64,000 nucleotides of DNA from positions 18,191,357 through 18,255,356 of the forward strand of contig ML677333.1 of assembly GCA_007922305.1 (NCBI GenBank), given 5' to 3'. Positions within the stretch are counted from its first letter, which is position 1. Each line of letters begins with the position of its first letter. Positions 43,651-55,831 of this stretch are shown here, in pieces. The notes below the pieces were generated by a model. The model was not told where the DNA came from. It saw only the letters and a list, made by a program, of their open reading frames with translations, and did not search any database. Made by a program: the position numbers and the translations under genes. This stretch comes from Dermatemys mawii. Lineage: Eukaryota; Chordata; Testudines; Dermatemydidae.

Positions 43651-45919
43651 CTTTTACCAGATTCCTTCCCCACTTCTGCTAAATCTTGCTCTGCAGATGT
43701 GACAAGAAGATTTACCAAGACAACATTTTCAGTTCCTACCTCTGTGCTGCTCCAGCCAGTGTCAGCTATGGTTTGCTATGGAGAAGCCAGATGCCTGAAA
43801 GCCCTTGTATGCTGCTACTGTCAGATCCTTACAAATGTGCGCATATAGCATAAGATCACAAAAATATGCATGCTACATTTGTCTGTGCTAAACTGAATTT
43901 TGTGTCTCCATAAAGAGAGACCTGAAGTCTAGACCTTGTGATTGTGGGCTAAGGCCACGTGTGCAGCATCCCAAAATCACTGATAGAATTAGCAGTGACT
44001 TACTGTGGATTTGCAAAGGGTATTTCAGCATCTCATCTCATACACTGCTTTCAGAAGCTGGCTATCACAGTGGGGCAATTTATACAGTGCAGCATAGTAA
44101 AAATGAAATGGTGTAGTAGGTGATTTTTTTTTTTTTTTGTACTTAAAAAGGGTAACAACAATGGAAGACAGAAATCCTCTTTGCAACAGCTTTCCACAGC
44201 TGGGAGACTGAAGGAAATTGAACTTAAACTGTCTATGAATGACTTCCCTGGTGAAAGTATTGCATACAAATACAATCCCCTGCCATATTTATTCTCTTGG
44301 GATGTTTAATAAACTGTAGCCTGATCTACATAATGGGAGCCATCCCTTCCTAATGGTATAAAAAGAAAAGGTGGCTTTTGTTCCTTTATGATTTTTTCAG
44401 AGAGAATTTCAACAGCAAGGAGATTCCAGTGCTTAGTTTGGCACTAGCTATTGGTGTAAAATTTTTAGGAAATAGCTGCTTAGGCTGTTAGTTATTTGTC
44501 ATACATGGAAGAAAGAAGTCAGAGACAGATACACTACTTTTATCACAACTATCATGCAGGCACTTGTCCATCTAAATATCTAGGGAATAATTCTGCCATT
44601 TCATCTGAGAGATCACAATCTATCTATTAAGGTAAATTAAAGTTTTGACTAGAGTTGGTTGAAATTTTTCTGCAGAACAGTATTCTATCAGAAAATGCTG
44701 ATTCAACTTGTTCTGTGGGCATATATCTATTTAGCTGAAAAAATTGTGGGAAATTATTTAAATGTTTTAATAACGTTGAAACATTTTGTTTGGACTTTAT
44801 TCATTTCATTTTGACATTATTTTGATTTGAATTGTAATTTTTGACATACTATGAAAGTCAAAATCATAAAGGCAAGCAGAACATTTCAAATTTATCCAAA
44901 AACAAACAAACTGAATATCTGTTTTTGTAAAAATTACGAGATTTCTACTTTTCAATCTGATTTAGGATGAAATCAGATTTCAAAACCTAAGAATTTCCCC
45001 CAAGACAGAAATTGAGGGTTTTTTTCAGCTTGCTCTGTTTGTGGCACTTCTGTCCAAAGATGGAGGCGTTGGTTCTTTCTGAGAATGAGTGAGAAGTGGT
45101 GATGTAATAACTAATGTGTATGGGTGCCGTCTACTAACTAGACGGTATGTCAGACATACTGAAATATGTATTCTAAACTCTAATGCTCCTTGTCAAAGTT
45201 TTGGCATAACTGCATGTGACATACCAACGTACAATCCAGACTAATGAATCAAACACAATAGTTTCAAACAAGGCCTATGTTTGTCCTATTTGTCACTCTG
45301 CTGTGACTACATTAGTTCAAATGCCAAGGGCCATGCCTTCCGTCATGCTGCCTCTGGGGCCTGAAAATCTTTTCATGACTCTAACCACCAGATTTCCTCA
45401 CCTCATTCTTAAACTCTTCAGACAGTAAATGCAAATATATAATAAATAACACTAATGCAGCTTTAAGATTGCAAAATTAAAATCTTATATTCCAGAAGTT
45501 AAGGTTTCTTCTACACCAATAATTTGGCCAGAGTTTTTAAAATTTGTAAGATTGAGTGATTATAGAAAATGCAGAAGTTATACCATTTTATCCTAATGAG
45601 ATTATATCGTATTTTACCAAAAATAGCCCGGTAAACACACAGTTTAGAGAAAATGAAGGAAATTATGTTAATCACATTCTATAAAAGCACTCAGACAAAT
45701 GGCATTTATTGAAAATGTTGACATTAAGTGAAATAAAAAAGAACTTTTAGGATGATAATTTCTTTAATGCTTTCTTTGAAGTCTCTCATAGAATAGAGTG
45801 ACACTTTCAAGTATACATTTGTGATATGGCGTCGTTCAGCTCTTCTATTACTATTATTTTGAAATGGTGTTTATTTAAAAAAATCTGTACCATTCTATGT
45901 ACCAGTTACCTTATGTTGA
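43651..45919. other. Non-coding stretch
   Basis: No gene or named repeat. A T-run at about 44123-44140. Open frame 45216-45428 has no splice context that I can support. Confidence 0.5.
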
Positions 45920-46060
45920 TTCATAGATTTTTAAAGCCAAAAGGGACCATGGATCATCTACTCTGGCTTCCTGCATTACTCAGATCATGGGATGTCACTA
46001 AATTAATTTCTGCATCTGATGCATATCTACTGTCTGAGCTATAATATCTCTTTTCACCAA
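45920..46060 (-). mobile_element. CR1 LINE 3' end fragment
   Basis: TTCATAGATTTTTAAAGCCAAAAGGGACCATGGATCATCTACTCTGG is the reverse complement of the CR1 terminus; the rest is strongly diverged. Confidence 0.75.
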
Positions 46061-47044
46061 GTCCTGATTTAAAGGCAGAATTATATGGTAGAGCAAATTT
46101 TGACTCCACAAAGCACCGTCAGCTTCACTAAGACACAGAGGCAAATATATAAATGACTACTTTTATATGGAGCGAAAGAGCGCATAAGACAGAAGGAGAG
46201 AGTGACTGGCTTTCCAAATGGACATTTAAGTGCATAACACAGGTTTTTGTGCATCTAGGCACCCAGTTTATGATCTAAATTCAAGATTTGATCACCCAGT
46301 TCTTGCCACCAGTTACAAAACCTTTTCCTGCATGGGAAACTGACCATCATCAGCAATAAGCCAAAATAACTCAGCTGCCACAAAAATTGGTGACATATTC
46401 CATCTTCTATTTCTTGTTTCCTTTTAACAGAAGGAATTATTTCCCTCTCTTTCCTCTCCTTGTCTCCATTTGAGAAAAGTTCAGCAAAACACTTGTAAAT
46501 GTGCCTAAATCCCATTCAGTTCAGTGGGTTTAAGCACATGCTTAAAATTAGGCACAATTCAATTTTAACAAGGTTATTTACACTCCTGCCCCCATCACAC
46601 TTCGAATTTGAGCCCCATATTTAAGGACAAAATGCCATCCCCAAATACAACAATATTTGTCTCTATTCACTGCATTGTCTTGATGTTACTGCAGGCAAAG
46701 TTGTATATATATTTTAACTCTTTTAAATTATGACTTTATAATAATATGATGACAGAGTCTCTCATCATGATGACTTTCTATTTCTGGGAGTCAGCATGCT
46801 GCAGTTTTTATCTGAAATAGCACAAGAGTAACCACTAAAGGCACGGACATGAAAAAATGACTGGATATCTTACAATCAACATCAGTATCCTCTGTAAAGG
46901 AACAAGAGCAGTCATAGCAAACTCAGCCAGCTGTGAACTCTGTAGGATCACACTGAACTTTGCTTGCATGTGCCTCTAAATAAATAGTCACTCTTCTGCT
47001 TTCAGTGATACCATCAGTCTATATGTCCCAATGATAAAAGTGTT
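46061..47044. other. Non-coding stretch
   Basis: Nothing recognised. Confidence 0.5.
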
Positions 47045-47140
47045 GTTAGGCATTGCCATGCTGAGTCAGAGTCAAGGTCTATCCAGTCCTGTACTATGTA
47101 TCTGATAGAAACCAGTACAGATGTTTCAGAGAAAGGTACA
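47045..47140 (-). mobile_element. CR1 LINE 3' scrap (second subfamily)
   Basis: GCATTGCCATGCTGAGTCAG, AAGGTCTATCCAGTCCTGTACT and CAGATGTTTCAGAGAAAGG follow, in reverse complement and diverged, the end of the CR1 type at 49085-49765. Confidence 0.6.
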
Positions 47141-47172
47141 AGATACACATATGGAATAACCTGCACTTAAGG

Positions 47173-47606
47173 TAGCATTTCCCAATTTTTGAAACTGGAA
47201 CCACCTTTCAGGAAAATGAAAGGGAATTACAAATCATGCCCTCCTTCAAACCTGCTCTATGTAGATCTTTATAATACAGTAGTAACTGTCCTTTCTTACA
47301 TGCTTTGAGCAATGAAGATACTTTAACTGTCAACATTGTTAACTATCTTCACTAACATCTGCTCCATTTAGTGAAATAAATGTGGTAGTTACTTCTCAGA
47401 GCTATTGTTTCGGGCTATCTGCACACTCTGGCAGAAATATTTGCACCTTTTACACTCAGGTCACTTTCTGAAGGCTTTTTTTAAAAAAAGTCTTATTTTT
47501 TTAAGACTCTGGAGAGTAAGTGAGAGATCTGTCAGTGCCTCACCTTCCCCCTGTTAATCCTTTGTGTCCTTGCATGGGGGTGCACCCCAGACTTTGGGAA
47601 ATACTG
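47173..47606. mobile_element. hAT-like MITE with ATTTCCCAA inverted ends
   Basis: TAGCATTTCCCAATTTTTG at the left and its diverged inverse CAGACTTTGGGAAATACTG at the right. Outside octamers agree only partly, so the duplication is uncertain. AT-rich, contains an AAAAAAAGTC/TTTTTTTAAGAC fold near 47480-47510. Confidence 0.5.
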
Positions 47607-48373
47607 CTATGAGGGCAGTACCTTCTTAACCCAGAGAGTTAGCTATGTGCTGAATCAAGACAATTTACATCCCTTACAATATTTTTGTTAACCCTATATA
47701 ATGTAATTGTGGATATTCTTATTAGCCATATAAACTTCTTGTTTAGATATAGATTTTTGTCATATTAAAGAGTTTAAAATATTCATAAATATTAATAAAA
47801 ATATTGGTTATGATGGCACAAGATTAGACCGTGATTAATGTGTCCGCTCAGATCAGCTGATTATATAATCAAACCTCTACTAATGGCTGCTGCTGGATCA
47901 AGTGCGTGTTGAAAGGTAGAGAATTGTTACATTTTAGTTTCTTTATAGTTTTACCACTAGTTGACTAAGGAATTATTTGTGTGAGAGAATTCCTTATTAC
48001 TATCTTCATATGGTAGCTAAAAGAGTTGACTAGTTTGTTGGTTGAGCCCTAGCTTGGCCATCATCATAGGCTTTCATAGTCTATAGGCCCAGATTCAAGG
48101 TGAAAATTTGTGAGGACAATCTTGTACAGTGAGTTTTGTGAGGACACATATTTGAAATTGTTGGGTTTTATTCCTCTGTCTGTATCCGTGTCTGTGTTTA
48201 CTATATATATGTCATCCATTTGTCTTCAGCTCAGCCTGTTATATTATACCTTGAGTGCTTGAGTTTTGCTTCCGTGATAAGAATAATAGCCTGTCCGACT
48301 GTTTCATTTTGTGTTTTTAATTAATATTCCTTCGTTTTAAGTCTTTCCAGCATTTGTGTACATGTTTACAGTA
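47607..48373. other. Non-coding stretch
   Basis: Nothing recognised; AT-rich. Confidence 0.5.
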
Positions 48374-48633
48374 GAAGATTTCAATTGTAGATAAGCTACT
48401 TAGTTACAGCTGAATATTTCAAGTGTGGATAGGCTATATATTTTCTTTAGAACATTTCCGGTATAAATAGGCTACTTATTTACAGTACAGCATTTCAAGT
48501 GTAGATAAGCTACTTATTTACTGCAGAACATTTCAAGTTGTAAAGGCTACTTATTAACATAGAACATATTAAACTGTGGATATGCTACTTATTTATAGCA
48601 GAACATTTCAGATATGGTTGGCTACCTGTTGCG
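48374..48633 (+). repeat. Tandem array, about seven 36-40-bp units
   Basis: Consensus-like unit GAACATTTCAAGTGTAGATA followed by AGCTACTTATTTACAGCA. Units start near 48374, 48412, 48450, 48488, 48525, 48561 and 48600 and differ by 15-30 percent, so the array is old. It runs directly into the hAT transposase relic, and may be a decayed internal repeat of that element. Confidence 0.75.
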
Positions 48634-48835
48634 TATTTTTGCCAGTTTGCCTGCATCAGTGGCTTCAGGTGAATGCACCTTCAACATGTTGAAGCAGGTT
48701 AAAGAACTATCACCATTCAACTATGGGACAAGAGCATTTGAATGGGCTCACCATGCTTAATATCAACTGTGACATTGTATGAAAGCTAGATCTTTCCTCA
48801 ATAATTTGTGCATTTGCACAGAAAAAGGTAGAAAA
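48632..48835 (+). pseudogene. hAT transposase C-terminal (dimerisation) relic
   Basis: One frame gives RIFASLPASVASGECTFNML and KQVKELSPFNYG; after a frame change the next gives TMGQEHLNGLTMLNINCDIV, then a stop and LDLSSIICAFAQKKVE. The order matches the hAT C-terminal dimerisation region (LP-x-S-x-ASAERSFS, then ...MG-x-ERLxGLxLLxIxxDI) of the ZMYM/DUF4371-like group. The enzyme would cut and paste hAT elements. Here the frame is broken and no catalytic domain or ends are visible. Confidence 0.7.
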
Positions 48836-48892
48836 ACATTTGTTAAATAAAAAAAAATTCAGATTATGTCTCACTCTTTTTAAAAGAGACTT

Positions 48893-48966
48893 CTCTAAGG
48901 TTCTACAGGTATTCCTCGCTTTCTTTATGGATACAGACTAACTCAGCTGCTATTCTTAAACCTGTC
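48893..48966 (+). mobile_element. Penelope-like terminal-repeat scrap
   Basis: TCTCTAAGGTTCTACAGGTA followed by TTTATGGATACAGACTAACTCAGCTG matches the distal part of the PLE terminal repeat (AAGGTGCCAC..., GATACAGACTAACACGG). The hammerhead-like half is missing. Confidence 0.65.
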
Positions 48967-49084
48967 ACTCTTTTTTGGTGCCTTATTTTGTTTTCTTGTG
49001 TTGTCATTTTTTAACTTTTATTATGGTTAGGTGCCTCAAAAGCTTGAAGTGGTCTGGGCTTCTCTTGATCTCTGAGAAAACCTG

Positions 49085-49765
49085 AAATATCATAATTCCT
49101 CTATACAAATCCATGGTTAATCCACATCTGGAATACTGTGTAAAGATCTGGTTTCCTCATCTCTAAAAAGATATATTGGAATTGGAAAAGGTAAAGAGAA
49201 CAGCAACAAAGCTTCCATTTGTGAGGAGATTAAAAATACTGGGACCTTTTAGCTTGGGAAAGAGGTGAGTAAAGGGAAGTATAATAAAAGTCTGTAAAAT
49301 TTTGACTGGTATGGAGAAAGTGAATAAGGAAATGTTGTTTACTCCTTCACATAATGCAAAAACTAGGGGCCACCCAATGAAGTTAATAAGCTGTGGGTTT
49401 AACACAAACAAAAGAAAGTACTTCTTCAAAAAATGCACAGTCAACCCACTGAGATCATTGCCAAGGGATGTTGTAAAGGCCAAAAATATAACAGGGGTGA
49501 AAAATAACTACACAAATTCATGAAGGATAGTTCAATCACTATCTAGTAGCCAGGATGGGCAGACTACAACCCCATTCACTGAGAGTTCCTAGCCTCCATT
49601 TGTCAGAAGCTGTGAGGGGATGACAAGGGGTGGATCACTTGATGATTACCTGTTCTGTTCATTCCCTCTGAAGCACCTGACATTGGTCACTGCTGGAAGC
49701 AAGTACTGGGCTAGATGGACCATTTGTCTGAGCTAGTATGGCTGCTCTTATGTTCTTATGATGAG
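49085..49765 (+). mobile_element. CR1 LINE 3' part (second subfamily)
   Basis: Begins with ORF2 C-terminal residues (NPHLEYCVKIWFPHL-like, 49120-49160) and continues through CACCCAATGAAGTTAATAAGC, GTCAACCCACTGAGATCATTGC, CTTGATGATTACCTGTTCTG, and ends GAGCTAGTATGGCTGCTCTTATGTTCTTATGA. Frame broken. Its 3' UTR differs from that at 14239, so at least two CR1 lineages are present. Confidence 0.85.
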
Positions 49766-52230
49766 TGGACACAAACCCAAGATAATTTCTCCTGGTCTAC
49801 TTTATTTAGAATATGCTTGTAGTTTATATTACTGTTCCTACTTTGTTCAGTGATGAACAGCTGTGTTTTTCCTCTTTAAGCCAGCACCAGTAGTTTTGTG
49901 GTCCAAACAACTACTCTGATTCCAAGACACTGCTTTTGACAAATCAGAGCACTGAGTAAATAGTAGAGTTTTTCCACAGGAGTGACTACAGCCCCAGTAG
50001 AGAAACTGAATCCATGCCTCTGAGCCATAAGGCTCCAAGACTATATAATATTTGTGAAGAATGAGGTAGATATTTCAAATATTTTTATGGCTATTAGTTT
50101 GTGTGGTTATTGTGTTGCTTACTAAAAAATAAATAGGCATTAAGTCAATCTTAGGGCTTGGCTACATGGGAAAACAGATCAAAATAGCTATTCCAGCCTA
50201 GAGAGAGACAGAAGGAGGAAGTGACTTCTGGGGAGCAGACTATCCCTCCGTTCCCAGTCTCTGGGACAAGTTATACCTACCCAACCTTTTGGTCAACAAA
50301 TGTGTGTAAGCGGTTTGTTGTTTTAGCCTTTTTCTGTGAATTCTATCTTTTTTACTGATGCAAATAAATAATACTTAGTTTTGAAGAAGTTGCTCTTAGT
50401 CGCTGTATCACCTATTGGTCACAGCTCCTGAAGGGAAGTCTCTTGCAGGTGCCAAACTCAGCTGGAATTGCTGAGGGAACACATTGGTAAACAAAGGTGT
50501 TGTAGCCCAGGGACCCAGTCGGTGGGAGGGAGTATTGTGCATTCCACCTTGAGAAGAGTGATGGTGCAGGCGTTGTAACTTGAAAGGGTACACTTGAGAA
50601 AGACTGAAGTGAAGCAGATGAAAGGTGCCACTAACCTTGTAACTATGACAATACTGAGAGAGAAAAACTGATAGTTAATAATACTAAACAAGGTATCAGG
50701 GTTATGGCAGTCTTCATATACATGAAAAGATATGTCTCCTCTATATTGTCCTGTATCTAATGGGTGTATTATAATATGTGCTTATGACTTAATGACCAAT
50801 TATTTAGAATAGTGCATGTGTAAGTATCTGTCCAAGTGCCTATTAATCCTGGTTTGAACACTCAAGTTTCCTTGCTTTAGTTTATTATTATTTAATATTT
50901 ATATTATGATAGTGCCTCCAGGCCTCAACAAGGTCATAGCTCCATTGTGCTAGCACTGTACAAACCTATAGTATCAACGTATAGCATCAATCCCTTCTCC
51001 AAATATATATCTTCTTAAAAATATTACATATGTTTATTTCAGTGGGAGATAGTGCTGCTTTTTATCTTGTAATATTGTGTCCCAGCTGAGATTTATTGGG
51101 GACCAATAATTTGCAGCATCTTTCATATTTTATTTTTAAAAGCATACATTAATTTCTATGTTGCAATTGAAAACTTTCTTCAAATGAATTCAGACATCCT
51201 TCACAAAGGATTCCTCCTATTTTCCCACTTCTACACAGCAGAAGTTGTAAAGGAAATATGTTAAAAATACAGTAATTATTTGGCTTCCAAAAAATTCTCA
51301 CTGAAGAAGACAGCTTTGCAATATGCACAGTCTTTTATCACTTCAAGCTAACCTAGCAGTGAAGTTAAAGGAAAGGTGGTTTGCCTTACTTCAATGAGAC
51401 AAAATAACAACACAAAACCAAACTGAAAACACCTCTGTCAATTGTAAAGCATCCTATTTACAACAAATGTTAGAATTCTTGCGACTAATCATTTCTGCAT
51501 TGTCTCCTAGAATCAGGATATCAAAAATATTTGACTCATTCTGTATTTATTTGTTAGAGCTACCGTATCAATATATTCTAGTTTGCAGATGGCACTTTTA
51601 ATTCAAGATCCTTTTTTGCAGTCTGTCCTCAGCACCAAGGATAGTGACAAATAATCTAGAGTGGGTGTCAAGATTATAGGAGGAATAAGGTACTTTTTTT
51701 TTTTCAATTATTTTATTCATTTTCCTCTGTTAGACCAGGCTTTTAAGAAACTCTTGTTTTCTGAGTCATTTGGATGCACATTTTAAAAATTAATTTAGAT
51801 CCTCCTTTAGTTATTAGTTATTTTTTATCATCAAATAAGCTCTGATATTCAAATAATGGAATGCTTCTGACTGATTAGAGGTTTTTAAAAATTCCAGCCA
51901 TTCCTCCATCACTCAGTGGATTAATGATTACAATGTTGGACCAAAAATGTGGGCAAATGCATAATAAAATATAAATCTTTTCTTATCAGGTCATCTGTCA
52001 TTTTAAGTATCATGAACCTGAGTGTTCCAGAGCTTAGATTTCTTAGTATAAACCTAAATCTCTGAAGGCTTGAGTACAGTACCAATACTTCAATTGATAC
52101 TGCAGAAGTACGTTTTATATAGTACAAAAGAAAAAGAGTTTAGCAAAGCTGGACTTATGAACACAATTAAGTCCATTTTATATGCACTCCTCAATTCCCT
52201 TCTCATTTACAATAATTTAATACTGCTATA
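49766..52230. other. Non-coding stretch with one old repeat
   Basis: 50880-50990 (TTTATATTATGATAGTGCC, GCCTCAACAAGGTCATAGC, CATTGTGCTAGCACTGTACA) is the same ancient repeat type as 20757-20935. Otherwise nothing recognised; AT-rich. Confidence 0.5.
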
Positions 52231-52443
52231 CAGTAGCTCCTTGCTTAATGTTGTAGCTATGTTCCTGAAAATGCTACTTTAAGCAAAATGATGTTAAGTG
52301 AATCCAATTTCCCCATAAGAATTAATGTAAATGGGGGCGGGGGGAGTTAGGGTCCCAGGGAAAAAATTTTTTGCCAGACAAAAGACTATATTTTATATAC
52401 GTACATATATCTAGTATACATTTTAAACAATTTAATACTGTGC

Positions 52444-53167
52444 TGTGATAGAGGAGGGTCAGGGAGCTGCGGTAGAGTGCTTGAGGAGAGATATGTAAGC
52501 TCAGAGCTAACTGAGGTGTGGCTCCCTGTGGACTAGGGAAGGTTGCAGGTTGATTGGAATACCTGCAATCAATTAAGGCCCTGCTAAGAACCTAATAAAA
52601 CCCCCTGCTTCAGGCAGACAGGGGAGGAGGATAGGAGTTGGAGCAGTTTGGAGGAGATGGAGCAGTGGGCAGTTTGGAAGAGTTGGAGCAGTGAGCAGTT
52701 TGGAGGAGGATAGGAGTTCGAGCAGTGTGGAAGAGTTGGAGCAGTGAGCAGTGTGGAGGAGTTGGAGCAGTGAGCAGTTTGGAGGAGTTGGAACAGTGAG
52801 CAGTTTGGAGGAGTTGGAGCAGTGAACAGTTGGAGGAGAGTTTGGAACCAAGACCTCCCAGACCCTAGGTAAAGAGACAGCTGACCTGTGTAGAGAGAGG
52901 GCAGGAAGCCCCACAAACTGAAAGGTAGGAGAGAGAAGTAGCCCAGGGGAAGGAATAGCTAATTCAGGTGGTTTACCGCTATTCTCAGGGCGCCTGGGCT
53001 GGGACCCGGAGTAGAGGGCGGGCCTGGGTCCCTCCCTCTGCACTCCCCCTCCTCTAGGATACTAGTGGGGCAGTTAATACCCTATTCAGGGGCAAGAAAG
53101 CTCCCTGAACCCCTCACAAGAAGAGAAAGTGCGGAACCCATCATCATAGTGCCAGCAATTTGCCACA
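52444..53167 (+). mobile_element. Solo LTR (endogenous-retrovirus-like), about 724 bp
   Basis: Starts TGTGATAG and ends TTTGCCACA, the TG...CA pattern with TGTG/CACA inverted tips. Flanks GTGC (52440-52443) and GTAC (53168-53171) agree at three of four bases, consistent with an aged 4-bp duplication. An AATAAA lies at 52593-52598, following AGAACCT. The interior carries a 26-bp minisatellite (52628-52840). No internal viral genes remain. Orientation is set by the AATAAA. The LTR call rests on ends, length and its clean interruption of a known repeat; another LTR-element type is possible. Confidence 0.55.
52628..52840 (+). repeat. 26-bp minisatellite inside the LTR
   Basis: About seven imperfect units of GAGTTGGAGCAGTGAGCAGT plus TTGGAG; each unit is itself two similar 13-base halves. 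The minus strand is open across it and would give leucine/threonine/proline-rich repeats, an artefact of the unit length. Confidence 0.85.
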
Positions 53168-53390
53168 GTACACAACAATGATGTCTGTGAAGCTTGGTTG
53201 AGGTGGTGAAGTCAGAGGGTGGAAGAGGGTGGGATATTTCCCAAGGAATGCTTTACTACTAAATGATGAACTAGCACTTGGCTGAGCCCTCAAGGGTTAA
53301 CATGTTGTTAATGTAGTTTTACACTCTACAAGGCAGCAAGAATGGAGGGAGGGGAGACAGTATGGCACAGAGAGACAGACACCCCATTTA

Positions 53391-54334
53391 CCACTGAGGG
53401 ATTGGCTGGTCCACTGGACTGCGGTATACTCCCCTGGAAGGGAGAAGTACAAAGTGTGGTACAGCCAAAGGGCTGTGACCTGAAGACAATGCCATTGTCC
53501 TTCCACTATGCCGAAGCTCAAAAGGGGAAGAAATATACAGCCCAGCGGACACCTTAAGAGCTAGGGGCTGTGAGGTTCAAATATACACACCGATTGCCAC
53601 AGTGCATGGGATCCCAGTAATGAGTGAATGTTATGGGAATACGGAATCACTCTGGCGGATGCAGCGACTCGTGATGTCAGACATCATCGGGTGTTCAAGG
53701 GACATTTATCTAGAACAGATGAGAAGTGAAGATGAGAAGTGAAGATAGGAAAGTAGCCGAAATACTTCTCTAATGGAACATATTTATTCAGGGACAGCCT
53801 ACCCTATATTTTCAATTACTGAGGGAGAATTTACATTTATTACTATATTTATTTTCTGCTAGCTACTTTTAGTATAACTATATGTGTGATGTATCAGAGT
53901 ATTTGAATACTGATATTTAAACAATACTGTTAAATTTATTAACCCTAATTTGGGATATTGCAGATTATCAACTAATACATTTTATGACTTTTTAAACCAA
54001 ACTTGCTTTTATTGGATAATTTAAGCATTGTACCCAGATGAATAGAAACTTTTTAATTAAGCCATGTTTTAGATAATTTTAACATAAGCTTTAATAATTT
54101 TTTTAAATCTCTTGGTACAGCTCGGGAGCTGGTTGAGGAAAGAAGGCTGGGCAGTTTAGGAATTGGGACTGAAAGGCTGAGAGCTGGTCTGGGACAGGAG
54201 TGGTTGCAACAGGACCAAAGGACTGAACTCTGGCTGGGGAATCTGCAGGCTTAGGGTTGCCTCTAGTAGAGGGGGTGGCTGGAGTGAGTATCCCCTTGGG
54301 GTTGCTGAGTTAACTGTTCATCTATTTTGTAATT
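53391..54334. other. Unclassified stretch, possibly repeat-derived
   Basis: 53391-53700 has a less AT-rich, repeat-like text (GATTGGCTGGTCCACTGGAC, CCCCTGGAAGGGAGAAG, CAGCGGACACCTTAAGAGC, CGGATGCAGCGACTCG). I suspect a turtle repeat but cannot classify it. 53720-53755 has a short GATGAGAAGTGAA direct repeat. The remainder is AT-rich. Confidence 0.4.
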
Positions 54335-55705
54335 TCATAGAATCATAGACTCATAAGACTAGAAGGGACCTCGAGAGTCATCTAGTCCAGTCCCCTGCAC
54401 TCATGGCAGGAATAAGTATTATCTAGATCACCCCAACAGGTGTTTGTCTAACCTGCTCTTAAAGATCTCCAATGATGGAGATTAAACAACTCCCTAGGCA
54501 ATTTATTCCAGTACTTAAGCACTGTGACAGTTAGGAAGTTTTTCCTAATGTCCAGCCTAAACCTCCCTTGCTGCAATTTAAGCCCATTGCTTCTTGTCCT
54601 ATCCTCAGAGGTTAAGAAAAACATTTTTTCACCCTCCTTCTTGTAACAACATTTTATGTACTTGAAAACGGTTGTCATGTCCCCTCTCAGTCTTCTCTTT
54701 TCCAAACTAAACAACCCCAACTTTTTGAATCTTCCTTCATAGGTCATATTTTCTAAATCTTTAATCATTTTTGTTGCTCTTCTCTAATTTGTTCACATCT
54801 TTCAGCATGGAGTAGAGCAGAAGAATTACTTCTTGTGTCTTGCTTATAACACTCCTACTAATACATTTCAGAATGATGTTTGCTTTTTTTTGCAACAGTG
54901 TTACACTGTTGACTCATATTTAGCTTATGATCCACTATGACCTTGAGATCCCTTTCCTCAGTATTCCTTTCTAGGCAGTCATTTCCCATTTTGTATGTGT
55001 GCATCTGATTGTTTCTTCCTAAGTGGAGTACTTTGCATTTGTTCTTAGTGAATTTCATTCTATTTACTTCAGCCTAGTTCTCCAGTTTATCCTGATAATT
55101 TTGAATTATAATCCTATCCTCCAAACCACTTGCAACTCCTCCCACGTTAGTATTGTCTGCAAATTTTATAAGTTTACTCTCTATGCCATTATCTAAATAA
55201 TTTATGAAGCTATTGAACAAAACAGGACCCAGAACTCGTTATGCCCTTCCAGCATGACTGTCAACCACTGATAACTACTCTCTGAGGAGGGTTTTCCAGC
55301 CAGTTATGCACTCACCTTATACTAGCTCCATCTAGGTTGCATTTCCCTAGTTTGTTTATGAAAAGATCATGTGAGACTGTATCAAAAGCTTTACTAAAGT
55401 CAAGATATACCACATCTCCCAATTCCCCTTGTCCACAAGGCTTGTTACCCTATCAAATAAAGTTATCAGGTTGGTTTGACAAGATTTGTTCTTGACAAGT
55501 CCATGCTGACTGTTACTTATCACCTTATTATCTTCTAGATGTTTGCAGATTGATTGCTTAATTATTTGCTACATTATCTTTCCAGGCACAGAAGCTAAGA
55601 TGACAGGTCTGTAATTTTCACGGTTGTCCTTATTTCCCTTTTTATAGATTGGTACCGTGCTTACCCCTTTCCAGTCTTCTGGAATCTCTCCTGTCTTCTA
55701 TGACT
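54335..55705 (-). mobile_element. CR1 LINE 3' half, minus strand
   Basis: The 3' end is at 54335 (TCATAGAATCATAGACTCAT reversed). The C-terminal frame 54768-54448 is open for 106 codons: MTYEGRFKKLGLFSLEKRRL, RGDMTTVFKYIKCCYKKEG, RSNGLKLQQGRFRLDIRKNF and LKYWNKLPREL, a typical CR1 C-terminus. Upstream pieces follow (KCKVLHLGRNN at about 55030, FADN in place of the catalytic FADD near 55165, then RT palm and N-terminal pieces to about 55700). Frameshifts between them show it is dead. Confidence 0.9.
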
Positions 55706-55831
55706 TTAAACAGTTGCGCCCAGGTAATTTCACTGTTTATCTCTGTCAGCCGTCTAGTAAAGCATCCTTTGTTATGCCTCAGACTGTGATTATTTATGAG
55801 GACTAGAGCCTGAAGGACCTAGTGCTTAGAG

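Larger units (their letters stand above)
52231..53390. mobile_element. Tigger-like element, 3' end lost, split by an LTR
   Basis: TA|CAGTAGCTCCTTGCTTAATG at 52229-52250 starts the element. GTAGCTATGTTCCTGAAAATG and AAAATGATGTTAAGTGAATC follow. The text then breaks at about 52443 and resumes after the LTR (53168) with TACACAACAATGATG, GAAGCTTGGTTGAGGTGGTG and GGGTTAACATGTTGTTAATG, a repeat known to me from turtle DNA in that order. The matching inverted end is not found, so it is truncated near 53390. No transposase frame visible. Confidence 0.55.

Noticed and set aside
48374..48633. CRISPR-like spacing of repeats
   Set aside because: Units are directly adjacent with no unique spacers, are diverged, and the genome is a vertebrate.
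52573..53043. 156-codon minus-strand frame with repeated leucine/threonine/proline words
   Set aside because: It is the 26-bp minisatellite of the LTR read in one frame; no domain or splice signals.
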